Under the pieces are notes generated by a model. It was not told the DNA's origin. It saw only the letters and a program-made list of their open reading frames with translations, and did not search any database. Made by a program: the position numbers and the translations under genes. A stretch of 64,000 nucleotides of DNA from G963556115 sp963677015 (GTDB lineage Bacteria; Planctomycetota; SZUA-567), in assembly GCA_963677015.1 (NCBI GenBank), contig OY781533.1, forward strand, positions 2,232,001 to 2,296,000, given 5' to 3'. This document shows positions 7,209-16,450 of the stretch, in pieces. The first letter of the stretch is position 1. Every line of letters begins with the position of its first letter.

Positions 7209-7661
7209 CTATAATAAAGCAACATAGATAAACTGACAGCCAAAAACAATAACTCCACTCACGACAAAGAACAGCAACAGCCGCGGCCAGAATTTCAGCC
7301 ACCAGTTTTCCAGCTTGCTTTCAGAGCTGTAATCATCCCCTAACAGCTTATATCCATACTTCAGCACAAATCTGGCCCCATAAAACACCAGAGTGTATAA
7401 TAGCGCTGTCGCTACCGTTGTGGAAAACAGCTTGACCACATTGAGAGCTTCCTCAAGGGACGGCACCGCAGCACCGTCATCGATGCTTCTCAACAGACTC
7501 ATAATAGACAGCACATTAGTCAGCAGAATAAGAGCCAGACTGTAGACTATCGCCAACTGCACCGCCTTCTTCCCCGGCAGCGGCTTTTTGACCACAAAAA
7601 ACCTGATAATCACCGGCAAAAACAGAAAAATAAATGCAAACCAGCGTAAAACCTCAATCAT
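7209..7661 (-). CDS. Four-helix membrane protein, unknown
   Basis: This 150-residue protein starts at ATG 7661, which sits 6 bp after an AGGGG ribosome site; TTG 7667 would abut that site and is less likely. Hydrophobic segments lie near residues 3-24, 36-58, 78-100 and 125-148, so four membrane passes are likely. No family is recognised. It lies 86 bp downstream of sixA on the same strand and may be cotranscribed with it. A 14-bp tandem duplication directly upstream duplicates its ribosome-binding region. Confidence 0.65.
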   Translation of the reverse strand: MIEVLRWFAFIFLFLPVIIRFFVVKKPLPGKKAVQLAIVYSLALILLTNVLSIMSLLRSIDDGAAVPSLEEALNVVKLFSTTVATALLYTLVFYGARFVLKYGYKLLGDDYSSESKLENWWLKFWPRLLLFFVVSGVIVFGCQFIYVALL

Positions 7662-7667
7662 AATCAA

Positions 7668-7695
7668 CCCCTACTCTATAACCCCTACTCTATAA
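7668..7695. repeat. 14-bp tandem duplication in a ribosome-binding region
   Basis: CCCCTACTCTATAA occurs twice head to tail (7668-7681 and 7682-7695). On the minus strand each copy ends in AGTAGGGG; the proximal copy supplies the ribosome site of the gene starting at 7661. Confidence 0.85.
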
Positions 7696-7747
7696 CACCT
7701 TCTTTATAATACACCTAAAATATCTTCGCTCCAGCCGGCAAAGCCCC

Positions 7748-8221
7748 TTACATATACTTGCAGGGCACAAATGCCTCCAGTATTCCGCCACCCTGCCGCA
7801 TTCCCTCCACCTCAAAGATAGCGACACTAGCCTTGCGTACATGCAACGTATGCGCCGGTGATCCCAGAAGGTGCGCCATAAGATTCCCCATATCAGGTTC
7901 ATGCCCTACCATAATCACCGTATCCTCAAAGGACAGCTCCTTGAATATCTCCATCGCCTCCGCCGGAGTCATACCGCAGCCCAGACGCTTATCCTCAATA
8001 GTCGTATAATAATGCTCAGAACCTTCGGTTATTATCTTCGCTGTCTGCGCCGCCCGCAGATACGGGCTGAAGATAAGTATAGACTTATCCAGTTCCTCAA
8101 TTCCTGAGAGAAACGTACTTACCTTTCGCGCCTGTTTAATACCTTTTGCCGTCAGATTCCGCTGAAAATCACTCCCTGCATAATCCTCAGCATCAGCATG
8201 CCGAACAAGTACCAGTCTCAT
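7748..8221 (-). CDS. sixA: SixA-type phosphohistidine phosphatase
   Basis: This 157-residue histidine phosphatase family protein starts MRLVLVRHADAED, with the catalytic His in the RHA motif (~8). Further family residues: Arg in the SPYLRAAQTA segment (~56) and the second catalytic His in MVGHEPDM (~106). SixA removes phosphate from His residues, in E. coli acting on the nitrogen PTS protein NPr. Length and motifs fit SixA better than phosphoglycerate mutase. The ribosome site AGGAGG is strong. Its target in this organism is not shown by the context. Confidence 0.88.
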   Translation of the reverse strand: MRLVLVRHADAEDYAGSDFQRNLTAKGIKQARKVSTFLSGIEELDKSILIFSPYLRAAQTAKIITEGSEHYYTTIEDKRLGCGMTPAEAMEIFKELSFEDTVIMVGHEPDMGNLMAHLLGSPAHTLHVRKASVAIFEVEGMRQGGGILEAFVPCKYM

Positions 8222-8356
8222 AGCCGCCTCCTATCGCAAAATAATCACTTCTTATTGCCTTGAACGTATCTATTATGTAGAATAATCTCTTACGATTATT
8301 AATATTTATACATTAGCAGTTGCAATAAAAAAGTCAAAGGTTAATTTGGAACTATC

Positions 8357-9217
8357 ATGTTAAAACTGGGTCTTGCCCTTGGCGGCGGCGGCAGCCGGGC
8401 CATGTGTCATATCGGAGTTATCAGAGCACTGGAAAAAGCAGGTATCACGCCTGACGTCATTGCCGGCAACAGCATGGGCGGCATAATCGGCGCCACCTAT
8501 GCCCACACCCGCGATATTGACAGAACCGAAGAACTGCTGCGCTCCCAGTTTCACGGCGCCGGACTCTTCCGCCCGCGTAAAGGTGACGGACTGGAGCTGA
8601 AGCACGGTATCCTCCATTACCTCAAACGCAACCTCAGAGCACTGAGTATCGCTCTTGTACTCTCTTTCAGAAAGGGCTTCCTCTGGAATAATCCTTGTGT
8701 TAAAGCGGTGCGGAATATTTTCCCGGAGCCGCTGACCTTTGAAGACCTTTCACTGCCGCTGGCGATAGTAGCGCTAAATTCCACTGCCGGCGAACTGGAA
8801 GTCTTCACCTCCGGCAGCCTGCAGGAACCGGTTATAGCCGGCACCAATGTCGGTGTTGTCTTCCCGCCCTACCGCTGGGATGACACAGAGTACTTTGATG
8901 CCGCACCGGTATGCAGTATCCCGGTAGAGCAGGCAAAAGACCTCGGAGCAGATATTGTTCTGGCGGTGGATATACGCTCAACCGTCCCGGATAAATTCAA
9001 GATTTATAACGGATTCGACAGTATTTTCCGGGTTGAAATGATAGAAAGCAAGATCATAAATGACCAGCAGGCCGCAAAAGCCGATTATCTTATCAAACCG
9101 GCAACCGGCGACCTTTTCTGGGGTGATTTCTCCTCTATGACCGCAGTAATCAGCTCAGGGGAAGAAGCTGTAAATTCGATTATTAATAGTTTAAAGGAAA
9201 AACTAAATGCACAATAA
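8357..9217 (+). CDS. Patatin-like phospholipase (RssA/YchK type)
   Basis: This 286-residue patatin-family serine hydrolase has all core motifs: the oxyanion loop GGGGSRAMCH (~9-18), the nucleophile elbow GNSMGG (Ser ~40), and the dyad Asp in YFDAAP (~176, usual form DG[GA]). Bacterial relatives cleave acyl chains from phospholipids; the physiological substrate of this short type is mostly unknown. No signal peptide is seen, so it is probably cytoplasmic. It overlaps purU by 11 bp, implying coupled translation. Confidence 0.9.
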   Translation: MLKLGLALGGGGSRAMCHIGVIRALEKAGITPDVIAGNSMGGIIGATYAHTRDIDRTEELLRSQFHGAGLFRPRKGDGLELKHGILHYLKRNLRALSIALVLSFRKGFLWNNPCVKAVRNIFPEPLTFEDLSLPLAIVALNSTAGELEVFTSGSLQEPVIAGTNVGVVFPPYRWDDTEYFDAAPVCSIPVEQAKDLGADIVLAVDIRSTVPDKFKIYNGFDSIFRVEMIESKIINDQQAAKADYLIKPATGDLFWGDFSSMTAVISSGEEAVNSIINSLKEKLNAQ

Positions 9218-10067
9218 AAAAGCGACATTAATGGTAAGCAGCGAGGACAAAACCGGTATTGTAGCCTCACTTTCAGATATGGTCTTCCGTTACGGCGGCA
9301 ACATTATCGATGCGGATCAGCATTCCGATGAAGACACCGGAATGTTCTTCATGCGCATCTCATGGTCGCTTGAAGGTTTCAACCTTGACCGTGACGGCAT
9401 TGAAGATTCACTCAAAGTTCTCGCCAAAGGTTACAAAAAAATGAAATGGAAACTTTGGTACAATGAGACAGAACAGAAGATCGCCATAATGTGCAGCAAA
9501 ACCTCCCACTGCCTCTATGACCTGCTGCTGCGTGAAGCTCAGGGAGAGCTGAACGGTGAAATAGCGCTGATTATCAGTAACCACCCCGATCTTGAGAGTG
9601 CGGCCAAACACTTTGCCAAGCCGTTCTACCATATACCGGTAGTCTCAGGAAACAAAGAAGCTGCCGAAGCCGAACAGATAAAGGTTCTAGAGGAGAATAA
9701 TATCGACTGCGTCGTCCTGGCCCGTTATATGCAGATAATATCCGGAAACTTCCTCAAAGGCAGAGAAGGCAGAGTCATAAATATTCACCACTCCTTCCTT
9801 CCGGCCTTCATCGGCGCCAAACCTTACCATCAAGCCAAGGAACGAGGAGTTAAAATCATCGGTGCAACCGCCCACTATGTAACCGAAGATCTCGATCAGG
9901 GACCGATTATCGAGCAGGATGTCAGCAGAATAACCCATCGTGATTCGATAAAGGAGATGATCAGAAAAGGCCGTGATCTCGAACGGCAGGTACTCAGTCA
10001 GGCCGTCCGCCTGCATCTGCAGCACCGGGTACTGACATATGGGAACAAGACAATAATCTTCAACTAG
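9207..10067 (+). CDS. purU: Formyltetrahydrofolate deformylase
   Basis: PurU hydrolyses 10-formyl-tetrahydrofolate to formate and THF, balancing one-carbon units. The 286-residue length matches. Residues ~1-85 form an ACT-like regulatory domain (SSEDKTGIVASLSD); residues ~88-280 are the formyltransferase-fold catalytic domain, with the INIHHSFLPAFIGAKPYHQA loop (catalytic His) and the Asp of VTEDLDQGPII. Start ATG 9207 lies inside the end of the patatin gene. A promoter for the next gene, fumC, follows directly. Confidence 0.95.
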   Translation: MHNKKATLMVSSEDKTGIVASLSDMVFRYGGNIIDADQHSDEDTGMFFMRISWSLEGFNLDRDGIEDSLKVLAKGYKKMKWKLWYNETEQKIAIMCSKTSHCLYDLLLREAQGELNGEIALIISNHPDLESAAKHFAKPFYHIPVVSGNKEAAEAEQIKVLEENNIDCVVLARYMQIISGNFLKGREGRVINIHHSFLPAFIGAKPYHQAKERGVKIIGATAHYVTEDLDQGPIIEQDVSRITHRDSIKEMIRKGRDLERQVLSQAVRLHLQHRVLTYGNKTIIFN

Positions 10068-10073
10068 TCGCTA

Positions 10074-10101
10074 TTGCAAGAATTGTTTATTTTGCTATAA
10101 T
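10074..10101 (+). promoter_or_regulatory. Sigma-70-type promoter of fumC
   Basis: TTGCAA (10074-10079), a 16-bp spacer and a perfect TATAAT (10096-10101) lie in the purU-fumC gap. The downstream start site would give a short leader of about 40 nt before ATG 10148. Confidence 0.75.
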
Positions 10102-10147
10102 TTCACTAATTAATTATTTGAAATTTTGCATGACAAAGGATATGAAA

Positions 10148-11542
10148 ATGCGTACCAGAACCGAACGTGACAGCATGGGTGAGGTCGAAGTCCCAGAAGA
10201 ATCCCTCTACGGCGCCCAGACCCGGCGGGCGATACTGAACTTTCCCGTCAGCGGCTGGCCACTCCCGGCAGGAATGATCAAGGCAATGGGGCTGATCAAA
10301 CGGGCAGCGGCCCAGACCAACCACGAACTCGGCAAGCTTGATGCAGAACGCACCGCCTGGATAGAGAGCGCCGCGGGCGAGGTTATCAGCGGAAAATTAA
10401 ACTCACACTTCCCTATCGATATCTTCCAGACCGGCAGCGCCACTTCATCAAATATGAATGCAAATGAGGTAATAGCCAACCGCGCCATCGAACTTGCCGG
10501 AGGAAAAATCGGGAGCAAAACCCCGGTTCACCCCAATGATCATGTCAACATGGGACAGAGTTCAAATGATGTTATGCCTACAGCTCTGCATGTTGCCGCG
10601 GCGATCAGCCTGAAAGATGAACTGATCCCGGCGATGCAGCTGCTGCAGTCAACACTCGCCGACAAAGAGAAGATCTTTGCCGAGTTTGTCAAGATAGGCA
10701 GAACCCACCTGCAGGATGCAACTCCTATCACCATGGGACAGGTTTTCAGCGGTTTCACCGCGCAGGTGAAAAATTCCATTAAGCGCATCCATAACTCACT
10801 GGGCTCATTATCCGAGCTTCCTCTCGGCGGAACCGCGGTAGGTACAGGACTGAACACCCACCCTGAATTCGCGCCAAGGGTCATACAAAAACTATCCGCA
10901 GAGACCGGTATCGCATTCTTTGAAGCCGATAATCACTTTGAAGCGCAGGCGGCACGTGATGCGATGATAGAAGGCATGGGGATACTCAAGACCTTCGCTA
11001 TCAGTCTGAACAAAATCGCCAATGATATCCGTTTTCTGGCTTCAGGTCCACGTTGCGGCTACGGGGAGCTGCAGCTTCCGGAGATTCAGCCGGGAAGTTC
11101 AATAATGCCGGGAAAAGTAAATCCCGTAATCTGCGAATCAGTAATGCAGGTTGCTGCTTTTGTAGTAGGTGCGGAATCATCTTCCGCCTTCGCCGCCGGC
11201 ACACTGAGTAACTTCGAACTGGCGGTAAATATCCCGCTTCTGGGACACAACTTCCTTGAGTCAACCAGACTACTGGCAAACGCTTGCCGCGTATTTGTAA
11301 GCCACGCTCTTGAAGGGCTAGCCTGTCACGTCGAAGCCTGTGAGAGCTATATCGAAAATTCACTGGCGATGTGCACCAGTCTGGCACCGCTTGTCGGTTA
11401 TGATCAGGCAGCAGATATTGCGAAAACAGCCTACATCAGCGGCAAAACTGTAAGAGAAGTGGCAGAAGAGTCCGGCGCTATCGCTCCCGATGTTCTGGAC
11501 AAAGCTCTTGAGCCGATGTCGATGACCAGACCTTCAAAATAA
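10148..11542 (+). CDS. fumC: Class II fumarate hydratase
   Basis: FumC reversibly hydrates fumarate to L-malate in the TCA cycle without an Fe-S cluster. Start ATG 10148 (MRTRTERDSMGEVEVP) is chosen because AAAGGA at 10135-10140 sits 7 bp upstream; it gives 464 residues, the usual length. TTG 10118 and ATG 10130 are in-frame but poorly placed. Signatures include TGSATSSNMNANEV (~100), the catalytic-loop signature GSSIMPGKVNP (~316), and the N-terminal DSMGEV..P block shared with E. coli FumC. Aspartase and ASL relatives are excluded by overall similarity to FumC. Confidence 0.96.
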   Translation: MRTRTERDSMGEVEVPEESLYGAQTRRAILNFPVSGWPLPAGMIKAMGLIKRAAAQTNHELGKLDAERTAWIESAAGEVISGKLNSHFPIDIFQTGSATSSNMNANEVIANRAIELAGGKIGSKTPVHPNDHVNMGQSSNDVMPTALHVAAAISLKDELIPAMQLLQSTLADKEKIFAEFVKIGRTHLQDATPITMGQVFSGFTAQVKNSIKRIHNSLGSLSELPLGGTAVGTGLNTHPEFAPRVIQKLSAETGIAFFEADNHFEAQAARDAMIEGMGILKTFAISLNKIANDIRFLASGPRCGYGELQLPEIQPGSSIMPGKVNPVICESVMQVAAFVVGAESSSAFAAGTLSNFELAVNIPLLGHNFLESTRLLANACRVFVSHALEGLACHVEACESYIENSLAMCTSLAPLVGYDQAADIAKTAYISGKTVREVAEESGAIAPDVLDKALEPMSMTRPSK

Positions 11543-11586
11543 TATTATTTACAACTGTTATAAAGAAAGTATAAGGTAACAAATCA

Positions 11587-13320
11587 ATGAAACATTTTTA
11601 CAAAGCAGCAGCAGAAATACTGGCCCCCGCTATCGAGATGGATGTATCAGAGGTCGAAGGACTCTTGCTTATTCCGCCAAAACCCGAACTTGGTGATATC
11701 GGTTTCCCCTGTTTCACCCTCGCCAAAAAACTGCGAAACGCTCCTCCAAAGATTGCTGCAGAAATCATAGAGAAGCTTGAAGTTACCGAACCTTTCGCTG
11801 AAATTAAACCGGTTGGGCCCTATATTAATTTTATCCTGTCACAGCAGGCACTCACCGGAGCGGCCGTTACCAGTGCGCTGAAATCAGACTGGGGCGAATC
11901 AAAAGATGGCAGCGGCAAGACTGTAGTCATTGATTACTCAAGCCCAAATATAGCCAAGCCTCTAGGTGTACACCATATCCGTTCCACCATGCTCGGAGCC
12001 GCACTAGCCAGATTGTATAAGGCTACCGGCTGGAATGTTGTCACCGTAAATCATCTTGGTGACTGGGGCACCAACTTCGGTCAGCTGATGGTTGCCTACA
12101 CCGCCGCTGTAGCTGCCGGGGAGAACCCGCAGACAGATATTGATTCCCAGCTCAAGCTATATGTCAAGTACCACGATCTTAAAGACGCTGCTCCCGAGCT
12201 TGAAGAAGAAGCCCGCAACTGGTTTAAAAAGCTTGAAGACGGCGACGACGAAGCGGTAAGACTCTGGACAGTCTTCAGGGACGAAAGCATAAAAGGACTG
12301 GAAAAACTTTACAGTCGGCTTAATGTCAGCTTCGATCATTATACCGGTGAAAGCTTCTATAATGACAAGATGGCAGCTACCGCCGCACGCATCAAAGACA
12401 AAGGACTGCTTGAAGAGAGTCAGGGCGCGCTGGTTGTAAACCTTGAAGCCAGTGCCGGTATCAAGGAGCCATGCCTGATTCAGAAGCGTGACGGTGCAAC
12501 CACTTACGCAACCCGTGACCTGTCCGCAGCAGAATACAGACAGTCTGAATATAAATTCAATAAGAGTCTCTATGTTGTAGCCAATCAGCAGGAGCTGCAT
12601 TTCCGCCAGATATTCAGCGTCCTTGAACGTATGGGTTACTCCTGGGCCAAAGGCTGCGAACACGTCAAATTCGGTATGCTCTCATTCGGTCCCGGCGTCT
12701 TTGGCGAGGAGCGGACAACCGGCTCAACCCGCAAGGGAAATGTTATCTTTCTGGAGGATGTGCTCAACCGCTCTGTAGAGAAAGCCAGAGAAATCATCAG
12801 CGAAAATGCACGTGATGACGAGGTCAAGTCCAATGTCGATAAACTCTCAGAAGAGGTTGGTGTCGGCGCTATAATATTTACTGAATTTATGCAGAGACGC
12901 ATGAAGGATGTTATCTTCACTTGGGAGAAAGCGCTCAATATGCAGGGTGAATCAGGACCGTATCTGCAGTATACCCACGCACGTCTGAGTTCGGTAATAA
13001 CCAAAGCCGATATCGATACAACCAATGCCGACCTCAACCGTCTCACCAGCAGACTGGAGCGCAATGTAATGTTAAAACTCGGTGATTTCCCAACAGTTAT
13101 AGCCCAGAGCACCAGAGATAACGAGCCAAGCATTATTGCCGAATACCTGCTCGACCTCTGTTCCGAATTCAACCGGATGTATGCTGACAAAAAGAATCAC
13201 CAGATAATTACCGATGACAAAGAACTCAGTGCCGCCAGAGTACAGCTGGTAATGGCCACCAGAAACACCTTAGCCCGCGGCCTGGCACTGCTTGGGCTGC
13301 AGGCTCCGGAAAGAATGTAA
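11587..13320 (+). CDS. argS: Arginyl-tRNA synthetase with atypical HIGH motif
   Basis: ArgS charges tRNA-Arg with arginine. The 577-residue length is normal. An N-terminal Add1-type domain is followed by the catalytic core with SSPNIAKP; the class I HIGH site reads GVHHIRST where HVGHLRST is usual, so the first His and the Gly are changed. The C-terminal signature loop reads TGSTRKGN, as in ArgRS lacking canonical KMSKS. The tRNA-binding DALR-type end (YLLDLCSEFNRMY) is present. AAGGT precedes ATG 11587. It is probably functional, since it is the only ArgRS visible and has intact length. Confidence 0.95.
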   Translation: MKHFYKAAAEILAPAIEMDVSEVEGLLLIPPKPELGDIGFPCFTLAKKLRNAPPKIAAEIIEKLEVTEPFAEIKPVGPYINFILSQQALTGAAVTSALKSDWGESKDGSGKTVVIDYSSPNIAKPLGVHHIRSTMLGAALARLYKATGWNVVTVNHLGDWGTNFGQLMVAYTAAVAAGENPQTDIDSQLKLYVKYHDLKDAAPELEEEARNWFKKLEDGDDEAVRLWTVFRDESIKGLEKLYSRLNVSFDHYTGESFYNDKMAATAARIKDKGLLEESQGALVVNLEASAGIKEPCLIQKRDGATTYATRDLSAAEYRQSEYKFNKSLYVVANQQELHFRQIFSVLERMGYSWAKGCEHVKFGMLSFGPGVFGEERTTGSTRKGNVIFLEDVLNRSVEKAREIISENARDDEVKSNVDKLSEEVGVGAIIFTEFMQRRMKDVIFTWEKALNMQGESGPYLQYTHARLSSVITKADIDTTNADLNRLTSRLERNVMLKLGDFPTVIAQSTRDNEPSIIAEYLLDLCSEFNRMYADKKNHQIITDDKELSAARVQLVMATRNTLARGLALLGLQAPERM

Positions 13321-13376
13321 GCACAACACTTTTTTAATATTTAGAAGGATAATCACTTATAACAGGAAGAAGAACA

Positions 13377-13823
13377 ATGAGTACCCCGGACGCCACTAAG
13401 AGCTGCGCAGAAAACAGCCCCCAGCAGGAAAAACGCCAGGGATTCCATCCAGCTCTGGTTATTGCCACTATTGTTGTAGTTGTATTTGTTCTCTGGTTCT
13501 GCCCCTACGCACTTATGAATGCCAGAATCAGCCAGACCGAAGCCAACGCAGCAGAGATACTCAGCAATGGAGATTTTGCCCCGCAAGCCGACTCTGTCAA
13601 CGCCGAGGGTCTTATTGAGCTCAAACCGCTAAAGACCTATACCGACTATGCCTTCTTCAAAATAAATGCTGCTACTGATGTTATTTATGCGGTTCCGCGT
13701 TATTACAACCGAACCGCCAGGACAACGTTCTGCTTGAAAGACGGAGTTATCTACAAAAAAAATATCAGCGATATTCATCCGGGAGCAGTACTTCCGGAAA
13801 TTGATAAAACCTGGAAAGAATAA
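13377..13823 (+). CDS. Membrane-anchored hypothetical protein with pseudopilin-like domain
   Basis: The protein has 148 residues: a ~25-residue polar cytoplasmic start, one transmembrane helix (~26-46), then a ~100-residue external domain. The domain's YTDYAFFKIN...VIYAVPRYYNRTARTTFCLKDGVIY pattern resembles the C-terminal part of secretion pseudopilin-like or DUF2950-type proteins, which often have Y.F....YA..P..YG.TG...F..D..G.IY. There is no prepilin peptidase site, so it is not a classical pilin. The similarity is from memory and only moderate. It lies between argS and the siroheme gene, 19 bp before the latter. Confidence 0.55.
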   Translation: MSTPDATKSCAENSPQQEKRQGFHPALVIATIVVVVFVLWFCPYALMNARISQTEANAAEILSNGDFAPQADSVNAEGLIELKPLKTYTDYAFFKINAATDVIYAVPRYYNRTARTTFCLKDGVIYKKNISDIHPGAVLPEIDKTWKE

Positions 13824-13842
13824 ACCAACAGAGGTATAGCAG

Positions 13843-14478
13843 ATGCTGCCGATCCTTCTTACCAATAACAGTAAACAGCTTTCAGTACTGATTGTCGGTG
13901 CCGGTCGTATTGCATTGCGGCGTACTCTCTGGCTGCTCAGTTCCGGAGTTACCAGTATCACAATAATCGCTTCTGAGTTCAGCTCGGAATTTGCTGATCT
14001 CTTTCCACAGCCGGAAATGATCAGATCCGATTATTATCCCCAGGATCTGCAGCGCTACTCTCTGGTTCTAGCCTGCACAGATGACCCGCTGGTCAATTCT
14101 CAGGTTGAATACGATGCCCGCAAAAGCGGAGTACTGATAAATCGTTCCGACAACCACAAAAAATCCGATTTTTATATCCCGGCGACTATAGCGAGCCCCG
14201 ATATCACAATAGCGATAAATACCGGCAACCCGGCTTTTACCAGAGAACTTAAACAGAGGATAGAGCAACTGCTGACCACTGATACCAGAAGACTCGGGAA
14301 TATATTGAGTAAGACACGGAAACTTCTGCAAGAGAACAATATCTCAGCCGGCAGGCTCCAGAGCATTATGCAGATTCTGAACACTGAAGAAGCAGGTGAA
14401 AAACTCCTGAACAGTGAAACAGAGGAACTCAATAATCCGGACTTTATACTCAAACTTTACAATGAGCTGAAAAAATAA
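13843..14478 (+). CDS. Precorrin-2 dehydrogenase / siroheme synthase-like protein
   Basis: This 211-residue protein matches the N-terminal module of CysG and SirC/Met8: an NAD-binding VGAGRIALRR loop (~17-26), then LVLACTDDPLVN (~75), LINRSDN (~97), and SDFYIPATI (~107, usual DF..PA.), and ITIAINTGNPA (~122, usual S.GG.SP.). These enzymes oxidise precorrin-2 to sirohydrochlorin and may insert iron to give siroheme. No uroporphyrinogen methyltransferase is in the window. GAGG precedes the ATG. Confidence 0.85.
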   Translation: MLPILLTNNSKQLSVLIVGAGRIALRRTLWLLSSGVTSITIIASEFSSEFADLFPQPEMIRSDYYPQDLQRYSLVLACTDDPLVNSQVEYDARKSGVLINRSDNHKKSDFYIPATIASPDITIAINTGNPAFTRELKQRIEQLLTTDTRRLGNILSKTRKLLQENNISAGRLQSIMQILNTEEAGEKLLNSETEELNNPDFILKLYNELKK

Positions 14479-14539
14479 CAGACCATTTAGTATGTACCGT
14501 TTTACCACAGATAATCAATGAGCAAAGATGGAGGAAATT

Positions 14540-16201
14540 ATGCCGCCGATTATTTTTTCAATTACAGATATAACCAAAGAATACACCGACAAAGCCATAC
14601 TTGATGGCATTTCACTATCGTTCTACCATGGAGCTAAAATCGGTATTGTCGGCTACAATGGTGCCGGTAAATCTACCCTGCTGAAAATCATGGCCGGACT
14701 GGACAAAGATTATAACGGTGAAGTAAAGATCAAAGAAGGTGCTTCAATTCTAATGGTGGAACAGGAACCACAACTCAACCTTCAGAAAAATGTCCGGGAA
14801 AATATTGAAGAAGCGGTTCAGCCGATACGCGATATGCTCAACCGCTACGAAGAAATCGGTATCGAAATGGGAGAGAACCCGGATAAAATGGATGAACTCC
14901 TTGAAGAGATGGATCAGTTGCAGCAGAAAATTGATGCCACCAACGCCTGGGACATTGATCACATGCTCGATCTTGCAGCTGATGCGCTGGTACTTCCGCC
15001 GGACGATGCCGATGTTTCACGGCTTTCAGGAGGAGAACGCAGACGTGTCGCCCTCTGTAAAGCCCTGCTGCTGAAACCGGACATCCTGCTCTTGGATGAG
15101 CCAACCAACCACCTTGATGCCGAGACTATCCAGTGGCTGGAAGATCAGCTCAAAGAGTACCCCGGAACTGTAATTATCGTAACTCATGATCGCTATTTTC
15201 TGGATAACATCACCAAATGGATTCTTGAACTTGAAAACGGCAAAGGCATTCCATTTGAAGGCAATTACTCCTCATGGCTAGAACAGAAAGCCGAAAGACT
15301 TCGCCTGATCGAAAAGAAGGAGACCGAAAGACAAAAGGTTTTGCAGCGCGAGCTGTCCTGGATCTCTACAGCGGCAAAAGGACGCAACAAAAAGAATAAC
15401 GCCCGTATTGAGCGCTACGACAAACTTGCCAGTCAGGACTTTACCGTCAAGAACAGTGATATAATTATTCAGATCCCTTACGGCAGAAAAATTGGAGACA
15501 AAGTTGTTGAGTTTAAAAACGTCAGTAAAGGATTTAATGGTGTAACCCTGATAGCGGATCTTTCCTTTGAAATCCCCAAGGGCGCGATTGTCGGTATTGT
15601 CGGCCCTAATGGTATGGGTAAGACCACACTATTCCGCATGCTTGTCGGACAGGATACGCCTGACAACGGTAAAATTGAAATCGGGAAATCCGTCGACCTC
15701 GCCTATGTCGATCAAAACCGTGATGAACTGGACGCAGACAAGACCATCTTTGAAGAGATCTCCTGCGGCAATGAAATCCTTGACGTCGGCGGTAATAAAA
15801 TGAATGCCAGGGCTTATGTCGCCCGCTTCAATTTCCGCGGCACCCAGCAGCAGAAACTTGTCGGACAACTTTCCGGCGGTGAACGCAACCGGGTACATCT
15901 GGCAAAACTCCTCAGAACCGGCGGCAATCTAATTCTGCTCGACGAACCGACCAATGATCTCGATGTTAATACACTTCGGGTTCTTGAAGAAGCTCTGGAA
16001 GATTTTCCCGCCTGTGCCATGGTTATCAGCCATGACCGCTTCTTCCTCGACCGTATCTGTACCCACCTTCTGGTCTTTGAAGGTGACGGCAAGGTAACTT
16101 GGTTCGAAGGCAACTTTGCCGACTATGAAGCCAAACTTGAACAGGATGGAATCTCTCACTTTACCAACCGCCGCAGTAAATACAAAAAAATGCCACTATA
16201 A
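14540..16201 (+). CDS. ettA: ABC-F ATPase, EttA type
   Basis: Start ATG 14540 follows a strong GGAGG site at 14530-14534; an earlier in-frame ATG at 14528 overlaps that site. The 553 residues match EttA (about 555). Two ABC domains are in tandem: Walker A GYNGAGKST (~39) and GPNGMGKTT (~357), signatures LSGGERRR (~160) and LSGGERNR (~445), with the long linker and arm region (EELLEEMDQLQQKID) typical of EttA. There are no transmembrane segments. EttA binds the ribosomal E site and gates the first peptide bond according to ATP/ADP. A very strong terminator follows. Confidence 0.93.
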   Translation: MPPIIFSITDITKEYTDKAILDGISLSFYHGAKIGIVGYNGAGKSTLLKIMAGLDKDYNGEVKIKEGASILMVEQEPQLNLQKNVRENIEEAVQPIRDMLNRYEEIGIEMGENPDKMDELLEEMDQLQQKIDATNAWDIDHMLDLAADALVLPPDDADVSRLSGGERRRVALCKALLLKPDILLLDEPTNHLDAETIQWLEDQLKEYPGTVIIVTHDRYFLDNITKWILELENGKGIPFEGNYSSWLEQKAERLRLIEKKETERQKVLQRELSWISTAAKGRNKKNNARIERYDKLASQDFTVKNSDIIIQIPYGRKIGDKVVEFKNVSKGFNGVTLIADLSFEIPKGAIVGIVGPNGMGKTTLFRMLVGQDTPDNGKIEIGKSVDLAYVDQNRDELDADKTIFEEISCGNEILDVGGNKMNARAYVARFNFRGTQQQKLVGQLSGGERNRVHLAKLLRTGGNLILLDEPTNDLDVNTLRVLEEALEDFPACAMVISHDRFFLDRICTHLLVFEGDGKVTWFEGNFADYEAKLEQDGISHFTNRRSKYKKMPL

Positions 16202-16221
16202 TCTTTGCATATAATCACATT

Positions 16222-16271
16222 AGTAAAAACACACTGGAACTTATCAATATAAGTTCCAGTGTGTTTTTACT
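16222..16271 (+). terminator. Long perfect hairpin terminator after ettA
   Basis: A 22-bp perfect stem (16222-16243 with 16250-16271) has a 6-nt loop, with A-rich left and T-rich right flanks (GTTTTTAC). It is a strong terminator, potentially bidirectional, and one of the longest perfect hairpins in the window. Confidence 0.9.
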
Positions 16272-16316
16272 CTTGAAAAGTATATTTTAAACGCTAAAAT
16301 CTTAAAAATAATACAT

Positions 16317-16336
16317 TTTGGTTAATATAAACCAAA
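16317..16336. promoter_or_regulatory. Candidate operator palindrome upstream of small lipoprotein
   Basis: TTTGGTT (16317-16323) and AACCAAA (16330-16336) form a 7-bp inverted repeat around AATATA. The size and symmetry suit a dimeric repressor site. It lies 115 bp before the lipoprotein gene; the regulator is unknown. Confidence 0.4.
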
Positions 16337-16450
16337 GCAGTAATTAAATTAGAAGCAAGAAAAAATGGTAATATCTATTTAGAACGCAACCTATTCTATC
16401 TAACCGATTAATAATAAGTTAGAATTTCAAAAACTTGGAAAAGGAGAACA

